From Chitinophagaceae bacterium PMP191F (GTDB lineage: Bacteria; Bacteroidota; Bacteroidia; Chitinophagales; Chitinophagaceae), in contig LGYU01000006.1 in NCBI GenBank assembly GCA_001302245.1, forward strand, positions 1-64,000: a stretch of 64,000 bases of DNA, read 5' to 3'. A program made the translations under genes and the position numbers. Below the pieces are notes generated by a model. That model made no database searches and had not been told where the DNA came from. It was given only the letters and a program-made list of their open reading frames with translations. Within the stretch, counting starts at the first letter, position 1, and each line of letters begins with the position of its first letter. This document shows positions 45,326 through 54,114 of this stretch, piece after piece.

Positions 45326-45958
45326 TATTTTAATAGAGAATGTGAAGTTAGTGATACAGATTGATAACAAGTGTTAGTTTTCTGATTTTTTTTAAAACTC
45401 TTCAATACTGTTAACCGGTGCAACTATCCATAAAGGATGTTGCTCAATCATAATAGCCGAAATAATGAAGCTTACAATCAGAGCATCCTGACACCAGTAC
45501 CCGAACAACCCACCTTCATTTCACGTGAACAATGTTCTGAAGATGAAGGTATATACTGTTGAAAGGGCATTACTCCTGAATTATATAAAGGAAAATGACA
45601 GTGGCAGTCCGGGTAAGAGGCCCGCCGGCCATGAGGCCAGGGAGATATGTACTAAATCAAAGTTTTAGCAGGCAACAATGTATACCCTTGCTTATGCTAC
45701 CCAAATCCAGATAGGATGGTTATTAATATTGATAAGATAGTAATTGAATAGAACAGTTACATCAATGCCAGCAGAAAAGATTAATCACCACTTTGTTCTG
45801 CTTACATTCCGGAACGCAGTCTAACTGTTCATTTTTACAGCATTTAGCCTCAAAAATTCAACATCATCTAATATTAATTAGTTTTTTCAACGTATTTTCA
45901 TTGCCCGTTTTTGCTGCTTGCTATATGGATCATTCATCAACGATTTAAAATTATTTAC
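45326..45958. other. Divergent region between the thr leader and ppc
   Basis: About 630 bases that must contain the promoters of both units. I see no clear -33/-7 pair. A GC-rich patch at about 45604-45646 (GGCAGTCCGGGTAAGAGGCC, then CCGGCCATGAGGCC) stands out from AT-rich surroundings and can fold locally, but matches no RNA class I can defend. Confidence 0.4.
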
Positions 45959-48538
45959 ATGGATCACCAGTCACAAAGGGGGTTGCAGCAATTCAAGAAT
46001 ATAGTGGGCATTAAGTTCCAGCTATACAACAGCCTGTTTACCTCACTCCCCTTTCACCGGATCGAAAAGACCGGTATCCTCCTTTCCCTTTTATTAAATA
46101 ATTGTGAAGAAGGTTATAAACGAAAACTCAGTCCCTCACAGGTTATTGAAGAATTTTTTGAAAAACATACTTCTTATACCAAAGACCAGGATCGCCTGGA
46201 TCTGTTGTTCCGTTTTGTACAATATGTAGAAAGACAGGTAGTATTGTTTGATGCACTGGAAGATGCCGGCTACCGCGAGGTACACGATATGAACGGCGTA
46301 GGCACACTGAAACACCTTGAATCGGAAGTAGTTCAGAATGGCACCTACAACCAGCTTGCTGAAAAACTGAAAGATTTTTCTATCAGACTGGTACTAACAG
46401 CACACCCTACCCAATTTTATCCCGGTTCAGTATTGGGTATCATCAATGACCTGTCCAGGGCATTGACCGATAATAATGCCGGACAGATAAATATGTACCT
46501 GCAACAGTTGGGTAAAACACCGTTCTTCAAAAAACAGAAACCCACACCGTATGATGAAGCGGTAAGTCTTGTATGGTATCTCGAAAACGTTTTTTACCAG
46601 GCAGCAGGACGCATCATCACCTTCCTGAAAAGCCAGTTCCCGCACGCTGTTCCCGACAACAATCCTATTGTTACTATGGGGTTCTGGCCGGGTGGCGACC
46701 GCGACGGCAACCCGCATGTAACAGTTGATACCACGCTGAAAGTAGCCGACTCATTGCGCGGTTCTATTATCAAGTGCTATTATCTTGACGTAAGAAGACT
46801 AAAACGCCGTCTTACTTTTAAAGGCGTAGATACGATCCTGAATGAACTGGAAAAACAACTGTACGATAACATATTTGTACCCGGGCAACGTACCGCCCTG
46901 CAGAAACAAACCATTCTCGACTCATTACACCGCATCCGCGAAATACTGATCTACCAGCACAATGGCTTATTCCAGCACCTGGTTGACAACCTTATTAATA
47001 AGGTACACGTATTTGGATTGCACTTTGCAGCACTGGACGTACGCCAGGAAAGCACTGTACACAATACCGTGCTGGAAGCCATCGCCGGTAAAGAACAGGT
47101 GTTGCCGGCAGACTACGCCTCGCTGAATGAACAGGGAAAGATTAACATACTCACACATATTACAGGCACTGCATCACCAGACCTGTATGAAGACAGCCTT
47201 ATCAAAGACACACTGCAAACCATTGCAGGCATCCGCTCTATCCAGGAGTTCAACGGACAGGAAGGTTGCAGCCGTTATATCATCAGCCAGTGCAACAGCG
47301 CACTGAATGTACTGGAAGTATATGGCCTGTTCCTGCTGTGCGGCTGGCAGCAATCATCGATGTCCATTGACATTGTTCCCCTGTTTGAAACCATTGAAGA
47401 TCTGAAACAGGCAGCGGGCATTATGAAAATGCTTTATGAAAACGAGACCTACAGGGCACACCTGCAGCAACGCCAGCAACGGCAAACCATCATGCTGGGC
47501 TTTTCAGATGGTACCAAAGACGGCGGCTACCTGATGGCCAACTGGAGTATTTATAAAGCCAAAGAAGAACTGACCAGTATTTCCAAACAATACGGCATTG
47601 ATGTCATCTTCTTCGACGGACGTGGCGGCCCCCCTGCACGCGGAGGTGGTAAAACCCATAAATTCTATGCATCTATGGGTAAAAACATCTCGAATAAAGA
47701 GATCCAGTTAACGATACAGGGACAAACTGTAAGTTCCAATTTCGGTACCATAGACTCTGCACAATACAATATTGAGCAATTGCTAAATGCCGGTATCTCC
47801 AATGATCTGTCTACATCCAAAGACAGAACACTGGACCAGGAACAGGAAGCCCTGCTAGGTCAACTGGCAGAAGAAAGCTTAAAAGCCTACATAGCACTAA
47901 AAAATCACCCGGACTTCCTGACTTACCTGGCACATGTAAGCCCGTTAAAATTCTATAGTGCTACCAATATCGGTAGCCGCCCGGCCAAACGTGGCAGCTC
48001 GTCCAAAATAGCATTGAAAGATCTCCGTGCCATTCCGTTTGTAGGCGCATGGAGCCAGCTGAAACAGAACGTAACCGGTTATTACGGCGTTGGTATTGCC
48101 CTGCAGCTTTTTGATCAACAAGGTAAACTGCCTGCCATCAAAAAGCTATACCAGGAATCGTTGTTCTTCAAAACACTGATCAACAACTGCGAAATGGCAA
48201 TGAAGAAATGTTTCTTCCCGCTTACTGAATTCCTGGCGCAGGACCCACGTTACGGAGAGATATGGAACATGATCTATAAGGAATATGAACTGACCAGGAA
48301 ATATATCCTGCAAATCTCCGGCAACAGCGAACTGATGGCCGACTACCCGGTGGAACTGCTTTCTATCCAGATGCGTGAACGTATTGTATTACCACTTACA
48401 ACCATTCAGCAATACGCCATGGCACGTATACGCGATCTGGAAGAACAATCTGCCCAGGCACAACACAAAGAGATTTTTGAGAAACTGGTAATGCGTTGTT
48501 CTTTTGGCATCATCAATGCCGGACGAAATTCTGCATAA
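45959..48538 (+). CDS. ppc: Phosphoenolpyruvate carboxylase, Bacteroidota-type variant
   Basis: An 859-residue enzyme forming oxaloacetate from PEP and bicarbonate, feeding the aspartate family made by neighbouring genes. The start is ATG 45959 (MDHQSQRGLQQF); the frame extends to a TTG at 45911 but those residues are unlikely. Catalytic histidine region is LTAHPTQFYPGS; WPGGDRDGNPHV binds substrate; the loop is FFDGRGGPPARGGGKTHKF, a variant of the usual GRGGxxGRGGGP. The C-terminus is INAGRNSA rather than the usual xRNTG end, so the final Gly is missing. A terminator follows. Confidence 0.92.
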   Translation: MDHQSQRGLQQFKNIVGIKFQLYNSLFTSLPFHRIEKTGILLSLLLNNCEEGYKRKLSPSQVIEEFFEKHTSYTKDQDRLDLLFRFVQYVERQVVLFDALEDAGYREVHDMNGVGTLKHLESEVVQNGTYNQLAEKLKDFSIRLVLTAHPTQFYPGSVLGIINDLSRALTDNNAGQINMYLQQLGKTPFFKKQKPTPYDEAVSLVWYLENVFYQAAGRIITFLKSQFPHAVPDNNPIVTMGFWPGGDRDGNPHVTVDTTLKVADSLRGSIIKCYYLDVRRLKRRLTFKGVDTILNELEKQLYDNIFVPGQRTALQKQTILDSLHRIREILIYQHNGLFQHLVDNLINKVHVFGLHFAALDVRQESTVHNTVLEAIAGKEQVLPADYASLNEQGKINILTHITGTASPDLYEDSLIKDTLQTIAGIRSIQEFNGQEGCSRYIISQCNSALNVLEVYGLFLLCGWQQSSMSIDIVPLFETIEDLKQAAGIMKMLYENETYRAHLQQRQQRQTIMLGFSDGTKDGGYLMANWSIYKAKEELTSISKQYGIDVIFFDGRGGPPARGGGKTHKFYASMGKNISNKEIQLTIQGQTVSSNFGTIDSAQYNIEQLLNAGISNDLSTSKDRTLDQEQEALLGQLAEESLKAYIALKNHPDFLTYLAHVSPLKFYSATNIGSRPAKRGSSSKIALKDLRAIPFVGAWSQLKQNVTGYYGVGIALQLFDQQGKLPAIKKLYQESLFFKTLINNCEMAMKKCFFPLTEFLAQDPRYGEIWNMIYKEYELTRKYILQISGNSELMADYPVELLSIQMRERIVLPLTTIQQYAMARIRDLEEQSAQAQHKEIFEKLVMRCSFGIINAGRNSA

Positions 48539-48557
48539 GAAGACCATCTTTATAAAT

Positions 48558-48595
48558 AACAAATCCTGCCCCTGCGGCGGGATTTGTTGTTTTTG
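48558..48595 (+). terminator. Intrinsic terminator after ppc
   Basis: 13-bp stem AACAAATCCTGCC (48558-48570) with GGCGGGATTTGTT (48576-48588), one G-T pair, 5-base loop, then GTTTTTG. Confidence 0.9.
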
Positions 48596-48760
48596 AAAAA
48601 GAGGAATTCTGAAATCCGAAGATGGAAAGCCTGGAAGGTTGAAAAATTAACAGGAATGTAGGTCACCGCTAAAAGCTAACCCCTTTTTCTTGGTGCCTCC
48701 TATGTTTGTGGTTCAAAAAGATTTTGTAGAGAACATGAACAACCCAAAACGGCAACAGAC

Positions 48761-48789
48761 AAAAAAAGCCCTCCATAAAAATGGAAGGC
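48761..48789 (-). terminator. Terminator-like hairpin, unit A
   Basis: Minus-strand stem GCCTTCCAT (48789-48781) with ATGGAGGGC (48776-48768), 4-base loop, then seven T (48767-48761). There is no annotated gene upstream of it on this strand before the porin terminator. Confidence 0.7.
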
Positions 48790-48910
48790 GCTAACCATTG
48801 TTTAATTATGCCCTAAAAATGTAACATTCAACTAAGAAATACGATGATGGCAAGGATTTGATGTCTGTGATTGGGTTTCTGCAAGTCTCTATTTTACACC
48901 TCCTCTATAA

Positions 48911-48940
48911 AAAGAAAAGCCCTCCATAGAAATGGAAGGC
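48911..48940 (-). terminator. Terminator-like hairpin, unit B
   Basis: Minus-strand stem GCCTTCCAT (48940-48932) with ATGGAGGGC (48927-48919), 4-base loop, then TTTTCTTT. Nearly identical to unit A, including about 15 flanking bases upstream (CAAxxGTTxxxGCC). Confidence 0.7.
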
Positions 48941-49249
48941 CTCAACGATTGCTTGCCATATGAAAAAAACTTACATATCTTGTTTTGAGCGACTGTCATA
49001 AAATCAACAGAGGCTTTTTAGGTATTTTTAATATACATCCAACGTAAATAATCTTACTTTTAAAACCCGCTTACTACTATTAATCTACGTTTTGGATGTT
49101 AAACAAATTAAATAAAATTACATATCTATATTTTCTCATTATTTAATTCGTTTTTCAAATATCTACAGTAAAGATAAAGATTTAAAACTTAAAATTGATC
49201 ATATTTAGACACATATAATTTATTTTAATATAATTATATTAAGGGATCA

Positions 49250-49311
49250 AAAGAAAATTCCGGATACCCATGTGTAAATTCTTATTGATTTACAGCATTT
49301 TGTATCCGGAA
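49250..49311 (-). terminator. Terminator of the porin gene
   Basis: Outer 10-bp stem TTCCGGATAC (49311-49302 on the minus strand) with GTATCCGGAA (49267-49258), an inner 7-bp stem TGTAAAT/ATTTACA, then TTTTCTTTT. It begins about 54 bases after the porin stop. Confidence 0.8.
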
Positions 49312-49365
49312 CGAAAAACTAAGAAAAATAATACTGTTATATTACATTTAAATAAATATAATAAT

Positions 49366-50409
49366 TTAAAAATGGTATATAGCAGCCAGCAGCAAAGTAG
49401 AAGTCGATTTGGTACCTGCACCTGAATTTTTGGTAAATAAAGGATCCTTAGCACTATCTAAACGAAACTCTGGGATTATGATAAGTCCACCCACTTTGAA
49501 ATTTGCAGAGAGTGTTGTTTCAAAAATATTGGTACCGAAGTGTCCGCCGGAGGCAGCCTTTTTATCGTCAAAATATTCCCCACGCAACGTAAGCCCAAAA
49601 GCAGCAGTAGGATCATAATTGAGATACAACGCCGACCCCCACCATGATTCACTTTTTCCGCTGGCAGGCTTTACACCCTGAACGGTTCCGTTATATCCCA
49701 CACTAAAGTGATCGCTGATGGTGCCGGTTACAGCCAGGTCAACCTGGTTCACTTTTGTACCATCCTGGAATTTTCCACCCTGGTAGTTCAGAAAAGCCTT
49801 CAGTTTACCATCAGTAGTACCGCCACTCACCTGGCCAATCAGGAATTTCTTTGAAAAGTCGGCATGTTTGAGATCACTAGGATTGGTTACACCCAGCATA
49901 AAACCAAAGTTACCCAACGTTACATCCGCCTTTATACCGGTATGAAAAAAGGGACCGTACGAGAACATATAGCTCATACTGTAATTCCTGTTGAGATACG
50001 GATCCAGCACCTCGTACCCTACATGTGTTCCCCAACTACCTGCAGTGAATTTAACTTTATCTGATGGCGCATAGGTAACATACGCCTGTTTAATGGCCAG
50101 CATTGTATTGGCATCATTATAAGAAAACTCTTCGGCCCTTTTACCAAAACCCAGGTCGGCCACTACCCCTACCTTTCCAAAACTATGTTCCAGTTTTACA
50201 GAAGCCATACCCAATTCAAATGAATTCTGAGAGTTGGTAAAGCTGGTAAAATTGTTGAGTGCGCCTGTATCTTTGGCATTGTGAAGATTATAGCGATAAT
50301 ACACATCCACATAACCTGAAATAAGCAATTTACCTTTCGTAGAATCCTGTGCTGTTGAAATTGAATAACATGCCACCAGCATGGCAGATGAAAAGAATTT
50401 CCTTAACAT
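49366..50409 (-). CDS. Outer-membrane porin, BBP2 (OmpL-like) family
   Basis: A 347-residue outer-membrane protein. Signal peptide about residues 1-20 (SSAMLVACYSISTAQ). Mature strands begin KLLISGYVDVYYRYN, include ASVKLEHSFGKVGVVADLGFG, AYVTYAPSDKVKFTAGSWGTHVGYE and YFSYGPFFHTG-like segments, and end with LLLAAIYHF, a terminal aromatic residue. This is the putative beta-barrel porin-2 family. It lies downstream of amtB on the same strand, a common pairing that suggests passage of nitrogen compounds across the outer membrane. The two genes are 389 bases apart. Confidence 0.85.
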   Translation of the reverse strand: MLRKFFSSAMLVACYSISTAQDSTKGKLLISGYVDVYYRYNLHNAKDTGALNNFTSFTNSQNSFELGMASVKLEHSFGKVGVVADLGFGKRAEEFSYNDANTMLAIKQAYVTYAPSDKVKFTAGSWGTHVGYEVLDPYLNRNYSMSYMFSYGPFFHTGIKADVTLGNFGFMLGVTNPSDLKHADFSKKFLIGQVSGGTTDGKLKAFLNYQGGKFQDGTKVNQVDLAVTGTISDHFSVGYNGTVQGVKPASGKSESWWGSALYLNYDPTAAFGLTLRGEYFDDKKAASGGHFGTNIFETTLSANFKVGGLIIIPEFRLDSAKDPLFTKNSGAGTKSTSTLLLAAIYHF

Positions 50410-50798
50410 TGCAATAGATTTTAAGTGTTAAAATGAAAGGGTACGGTTTATTAAACCTGGTCAGAGGTTTGGTAATAACTGTACCTTTTCTGCTTTTTTA
50501 CAGCATGTATTTTTATTATCGCTGCATTAAAAAATAAACAGTTTTTTTTGGGGGGGGAGAGATACTACCTGCACGTAAAAACAACACTTAACAACTCCGG
50601 CTTTCCACGGGCAACCAGCACATTCAATCATGCCGCAGCAATCTCGTATCGGGTATCATATACCGTTATACAACACCCCACACGTATCTATTTCGCATTT
50701 TTACAGCGCAGTTTCCGGGATATACCGGACCTGGTCAGAGGCCCGGTATTCCGGCAAAATCTTTCACTATCGGATCGAAAAAAAGGGAGGGATCTTAA
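50410..50798. other. amtB-porin intergenic region with homopolymer tract and hairpin
   Basis: Contains T8 (50542-50549) directly followed by G8 (50550-50557), about 135-150 bases upstream of the porin ATG, and a 10-bp hairpin TACCGGACCT/AGGCCCGGTA at 50723-50748 (one A-C or, on the minus strand, G-T position) without a U-run. The hairpin could be a processing or attenuation site between amtB and porin. Confidence 0.5.
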
Positions 50799-52202
50799 TT
50801 AAAACTGCTCTGCAACTTTTTCTTCTATCGTATTATTGCTGCCATGTACCAGCAATGTTCCCTGCAGATACTTCTCATCGTGCTGTGAAGCATCCAGACC
50901 CATCTCTTCTTCTTCAGAGCTAACACGCAGCGGCAGAATGAAATTGATGAACTTGAAGATCAGGAAAGACACAACAAAGCTGTATCCCACAACAATACCC
51001 AGTGCTTTCAGTTGTGTAAAGAAAAAAGATACATTACCATAGAACAAACCATCTTTACCACCACTGTTTACCGCAGTAGTTGCAAACACACCGGTCAGCA
51101 ACATACCTACCATACCACCAATACCGTGACAGGGGAATACATCCAGGGTATCATCCAGCGTGGATTTTTGTTTGTAATAAACGGCAATATTTGAAATGAT
51201 GGCAGACACCACTCCAATAAAGATGCTTTGAGGAATAGCTACAAAACCGGCAGCAGGCGTAATAGCCACCAGGCCAACTACAGCTCCGATACAGAAACCC
51301 AATACAGATGGCTTCTTTCCCTTCAACACATCAAAGAACATCCAGGACAAACCTGCTGCTGCTGCTGCCGTATTGGTAGTTGCAAAAGCAGAAACCGCCA
51401 GCGCGTTGGCACCCAGTGCAGAACCTGCATTGAAACCAAACCAGCCAAACCACAGCAAACCGGTTCCAATCAATACATAAGGAATATTGGCAGGCGGAAT
51501 TTCTTTATGCTCCATGTGCACCTTACGACGTTTTAATACCAGGGCGCCAGCCAGGGCTGCACAACCTGCAGAGATGTGCACAACAGTACCACCTGCAAAG
51601 TCCAATACACCCATGCTTGCCAGGAAGCCTTTAGGATGCCACGTCCAGTGTGCAATAGGCGCATATACCAGCAGACTGAACAGTGCTATAAATAAAATAT
51701 AGGCAGTAAAACGGATACGCTCTGCCACAGCTCCTACTACCAGACCCGGAGTGATGATAGCGAACATAAGCTGGAACAGCGCAAACAATGTTAAAGGAAT
51801 AGTAAGCGGAGCAGAGGCACCTTGCAGAATAGGCTCTCCGGAATTAACCCCTTTAAAGAAAAGATGTGTAGCGGGATTACCGATAAAACCGCCAATTGAA
51901 TCACCAAAACAAAGACTATAACCAACCACAACCCATAAAATACTCACCACACCTGCTGCTACCACACTTTTGATCATTGTTGAAATAACGTTCTTGCGGT
52001 GTACCATACCTCCATAAAAAAAAGCAAGCCCCGGCGTCATTAAAAACACCAGTGCTGTAGCAACAATTACCCAGGCAATATCGGCCGTACTGTATTTGCT
52101 GGCATCAGCATAGTCGGCTATTGGCTTTACAAAAATGGCAGCGATAGCCACTACCGAAAGCACAAGGAAAGGAGCGAGTTGTTTAAAGGTGATTTTGTTC
52201 AT
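50799..52202 (-). CDS. amtB: Ammonium transporter
   Basis: A 467-residue inner-membrane ammonium channel. About eleven spans follow an extra N-terminal hydrophobic segment (APFLVLSVVAIAAIFV). Family motifs are FFYGGMVHRKNV, DFAGGTVVHISAG (first pore histidine) and PCHGIGGMVGMLLTG (second pore histidine). The cytoplasmic C-terminal tail is about 45 residues and acidic. No glnB/glnK PII gene is adjacent, which is unusual compared with proteobacterial glnK-amtB but occurs in Bacteroidota. It groups with the porin and gltBD genes as a nitrogen-assimilation block. Confidence 0.95.
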   Translation of the reverse strand: MNKITFKQLAPFLVLSVVAIAAIFVKPIADYADASKYSTADIAWVIVATALVFLMTPGLAFFYGGMVHRKNVISTMIKSVVAAGVVSILWVVVGYSLCFGDSIGGFIGNPATHLFFKGVNSGEPILQGASAPLTIPLTLFALFQLMFAIITPGLVVGAVAERIRFTAYILFIALFSLLVYAPIAHWTWHPKGFLASMGVLDFAGGTVVHISAGCAALAGALVLKRRKVHMEHKEIPPANIPYVLIGTGLLWFGWFGFNAGSALGANALAVSAFATTNTAAAAAGLSWMFFDVLKGKKPSVLGFCIGAVVGLVAITPAAGFVAIPQSIFIGVVSAIISNIAVYYKQKSTLDDTLDVFPCHGIGGMVGMLLTGVFATTAVNSGGKDGLFYGNVSFFFTQLKALGIVVGYSFVVSFLIFKFINFILPLRVSSEEEEMGLDASQHDEKYLQGTLLVHGSNNTIEEKVAEQF

Positions 52203-52418
52203 TGCAGTTGTTTTTAGATACTCAAATTACATTATTATATAATACAATTTATTTTCAATAAATATACAATTTTAAAGCTTTTCTGATCATAAAAATTAAT
52301 ATATTTTTAATTTTAATATGATTAGATCAAAAAATCCCTCACCTTTATCTTATTAAAAAAAAGACAAGTATATCTTAGTAAAAAATAAATATGTATTTTT
52401 TACACTAAAGGGTAATGG

Positions 52419-52440
52419 AAAAAGCAGGCAAATTACCTGC
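52419..52440 (-). terminator. Compact terminator at the end of gltD
   Basis: Minus-strand stem GCAGG (52440-52436) with CCTGC (52428-52424), 7-base loop, five T (52423-52419). The stem includes the last codons and stop of gltD. Confidence 0.6.
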
Positions 52441-53935
52441 CGGCAACCAGGTTCATGTCTTTGGATTCAAGGAATGAGTATCCCATCAAAAATTCATCTA
52501 CTTTACGGGCACATTCGCGGCCTTCACTGATAGCCCAAACCACCAGGCTCTGGCCACGCCGCATATCTCCCGCCGTGAAGATCTTCTGAATATTTGTCTG
52601 GTAGGATTTTTCTGTAGCTTTTACATTTCCACGCTCGTCCAGCTCAACTTCCAGTTCGTTCAGTACACCGCTGTGTTGCGGATGCACAAAACCCATGGCT
52701 AGCAATGCCAGCTCGCAGGGTATCTGTCGCTCACTGCCCGGCACTTCGGTAAACTGGGCCGGACGACCATCTTCAGTAATTTTCCATTCCAGGTCTACAA
52801 TTTTCAGGGCTTTCAGATGTCCGTTCTCATCACCAATGAATTCTTTGGTAGCTATCGCCCATTTGCGATCAGCTCCTTCTTCGTGTGATGACGACGTTTT
52901 GAGTATCATGGGGTAGGTAGGCCATGGCATAAAGGGAGTTCTGGCTTCAGAAGGTTTCGGCAACAATTCAAACTGTGTTACAGAAACTGCACCATGGCGA
53001 TTGGATGTACCTACGCAATCACTGCCGGTATCACCTCCGCCAATTACTACCACATTCTTTCCGGTGGCCAGTAATTGCTCTGCAAAAATGTTACTTTCTA
53101 CAGTTGCATTGGCTAAAGGATCAATACCTGCATTGCGTTTATTCTGTTGTTTCAGGAACTGCATGGCATAATGTACTCCCTTCAGTTCGCGGCCCGGAAT
53201 CGGCAAATCTCTTGGAACTGTAGATCCTCCGGTCAGGACAATGGCGTGGTATTCGCGCAACAGGTCGTTGATGCTCACATTTACGCCCACATTGGCATGA
53301 CAGCGGAAAGTAATGCCTTCATCTTCCATCACTTTTATCCTGCGGTCAATTACCCATTTTTCCAGTTTAAAATCCGGAATGCCATAACGCAGTAAACCAC
53401 CGGGAGCATCATCGCGCTCAAACACTGTTACCTGGTGACCGGCATAGTTCAGTTGCGCAGCAGCAGCCAGTCCCGCGGGACCAGAACCTACCACCGCCAC
53501 TTTTTTGCCGGTGCGCATATTGGGAGTACGGGCTTTTACAAACCCTTTTTCAAAAGCAATTTCAATAATATGTTTCTCGATCTCTTCAATAGCAACAGGC
53601 GGCTGGTTAATACCCAGTACACAGGCGCTTTCGCAGGGAGCAGGACAGATACGCCCGGTAAACTCCGGGAAATTGTTGGTAGAAGACAGGATATCATACG
53701 CCTCCTTCCAGCTTTTCCTGTACACAGCATCATTAAATTCCGGTATCACATTTCCCAAAGGACATCCGCTATGACAGAAAGGAACACCACAGTTCATGCA
53801 ACGTGCAGACTGCTGGTTCAGTTTCGGTTCAGGATACAGCTTTACAAATTCACCATAATCCTGTAGCCTTTCCTGTACGGAACGTTTTTCGGGCATTTCT
53901 CTGGTAAATTCTAAAAATCCTGTTGGTTTGGCCAT
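52433..53935 (-). CDS. gltD: Glutamate synthase small subunit
   Basis: A 500-residue NADPH-oxidising subunit that passes electrons to GltB. The start is ATG 53935 ([18 protein letters not shown]); a frame from 54028 adds 31 non-family residues. The N-terminal Fe-S ligands are in [17 protein letters not shown]; the first dinucleotide fold is [17 protein letters not shown]; the second is [16 protein letters not shown]. The C-terminal FAD contact [16 protein letters not shown] is intact. It is 179 bases downstream of gltB on the same strand and likely co-regulated. Confidence 0.96.
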   Translation of the reverse strand: MAKPTGFLEFTREMPEKRSVQERLQDYGEFVKLYPEPKLNQQSARCMNCGVPFCHSGCPLGNVIPEFNDAVYRKSWKEAYDILSSTNNFPEFTGRICPAPCESACVLGINQPPVAIEEIEKHIIEIAFEKGFVKARTPNMRTGKKVAVVGSGPAGLAAAAQLNYAGHQVTVFERDDAPGGLLRYGIPDFKLEKWVIDRRIKVMEDEGITFRCHANVGVNVSINDLLREYHAIVLTGGSTVPRDLPIPGRELKGVHYAMQFLKQQNKRNAGIDPLANATVESNIFAEQLLATGKNVVVIGGGDTGSDCVGTSNRHGAVSVTQFELLPKPSEARTPFMPWPTYPMILKTSSSHEEGADRKWAIATKEFIGDENGHLKALKIVDLEWKITEDGRPAQFTEVPGSERQIPCELALLAMGFVHPQHSGVLNELEVELDERGNVKATEKSYQTNIQKIFTAGDMRRGQSLVVWAISEGRECARKVDEFLMGYSFLESKDMNLVAGR

Positions 53936-54114
53936 TGTCTGTGTATGTTTAATCGTTGAAACGTCTGGTTGTGAACAGCAACCGGAATTACTCCGGTCAC
54001 TTTTGTTGTAATAGCTGCATACTATCACAGTTGCATCGCGATCTGTTTTACGCGCAGCCTGTTACCGGATCATATTGTAATGATTACGGCAGGTTGCTGC
54101 ACTTAACCGTGATA

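Larger units (their letters stand above)
48596..49249. other. Long AT-rich intergenic region with two hairpin units
   Basis: About 650 bases with no protein gene I can support. It contains two related hairpins 151 bases apart (listed separately) pointing leftward. The rest, about 49000-49250, is strongly AT-rich. A 36-codon minus-strand frame crosses the right hairpin but is probably chance. Confidence 0.5.

Noticed and set aside
45560-45660. Possible cobalamin riboswitch on the minus strand (GCCACTG followed by a TTCAGGAGTAATGCCC string)
   Set aside because: The other required elements (AAAGGGAA, GGTG-A-TCC core) are missing, and neither thrA nor ppc is a usual B12 target.
45911-45958. TTG start for ppc adding 16 residues
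   Set aside because: An ATG with a family-like N-terminus follows at 45959.
48827-49010. 36-codon minus-strand frame across hairpin B as a real small protein
   Set aside because: The hairpin and T-run explain the conserved part; the frame is not kept in unit A beyond the stem.
53936-54028. Extended gltD start
   Set aside because: The 31 extra residues do not resemble Glt[11 protein letters not shown] is the usual N-terminus.
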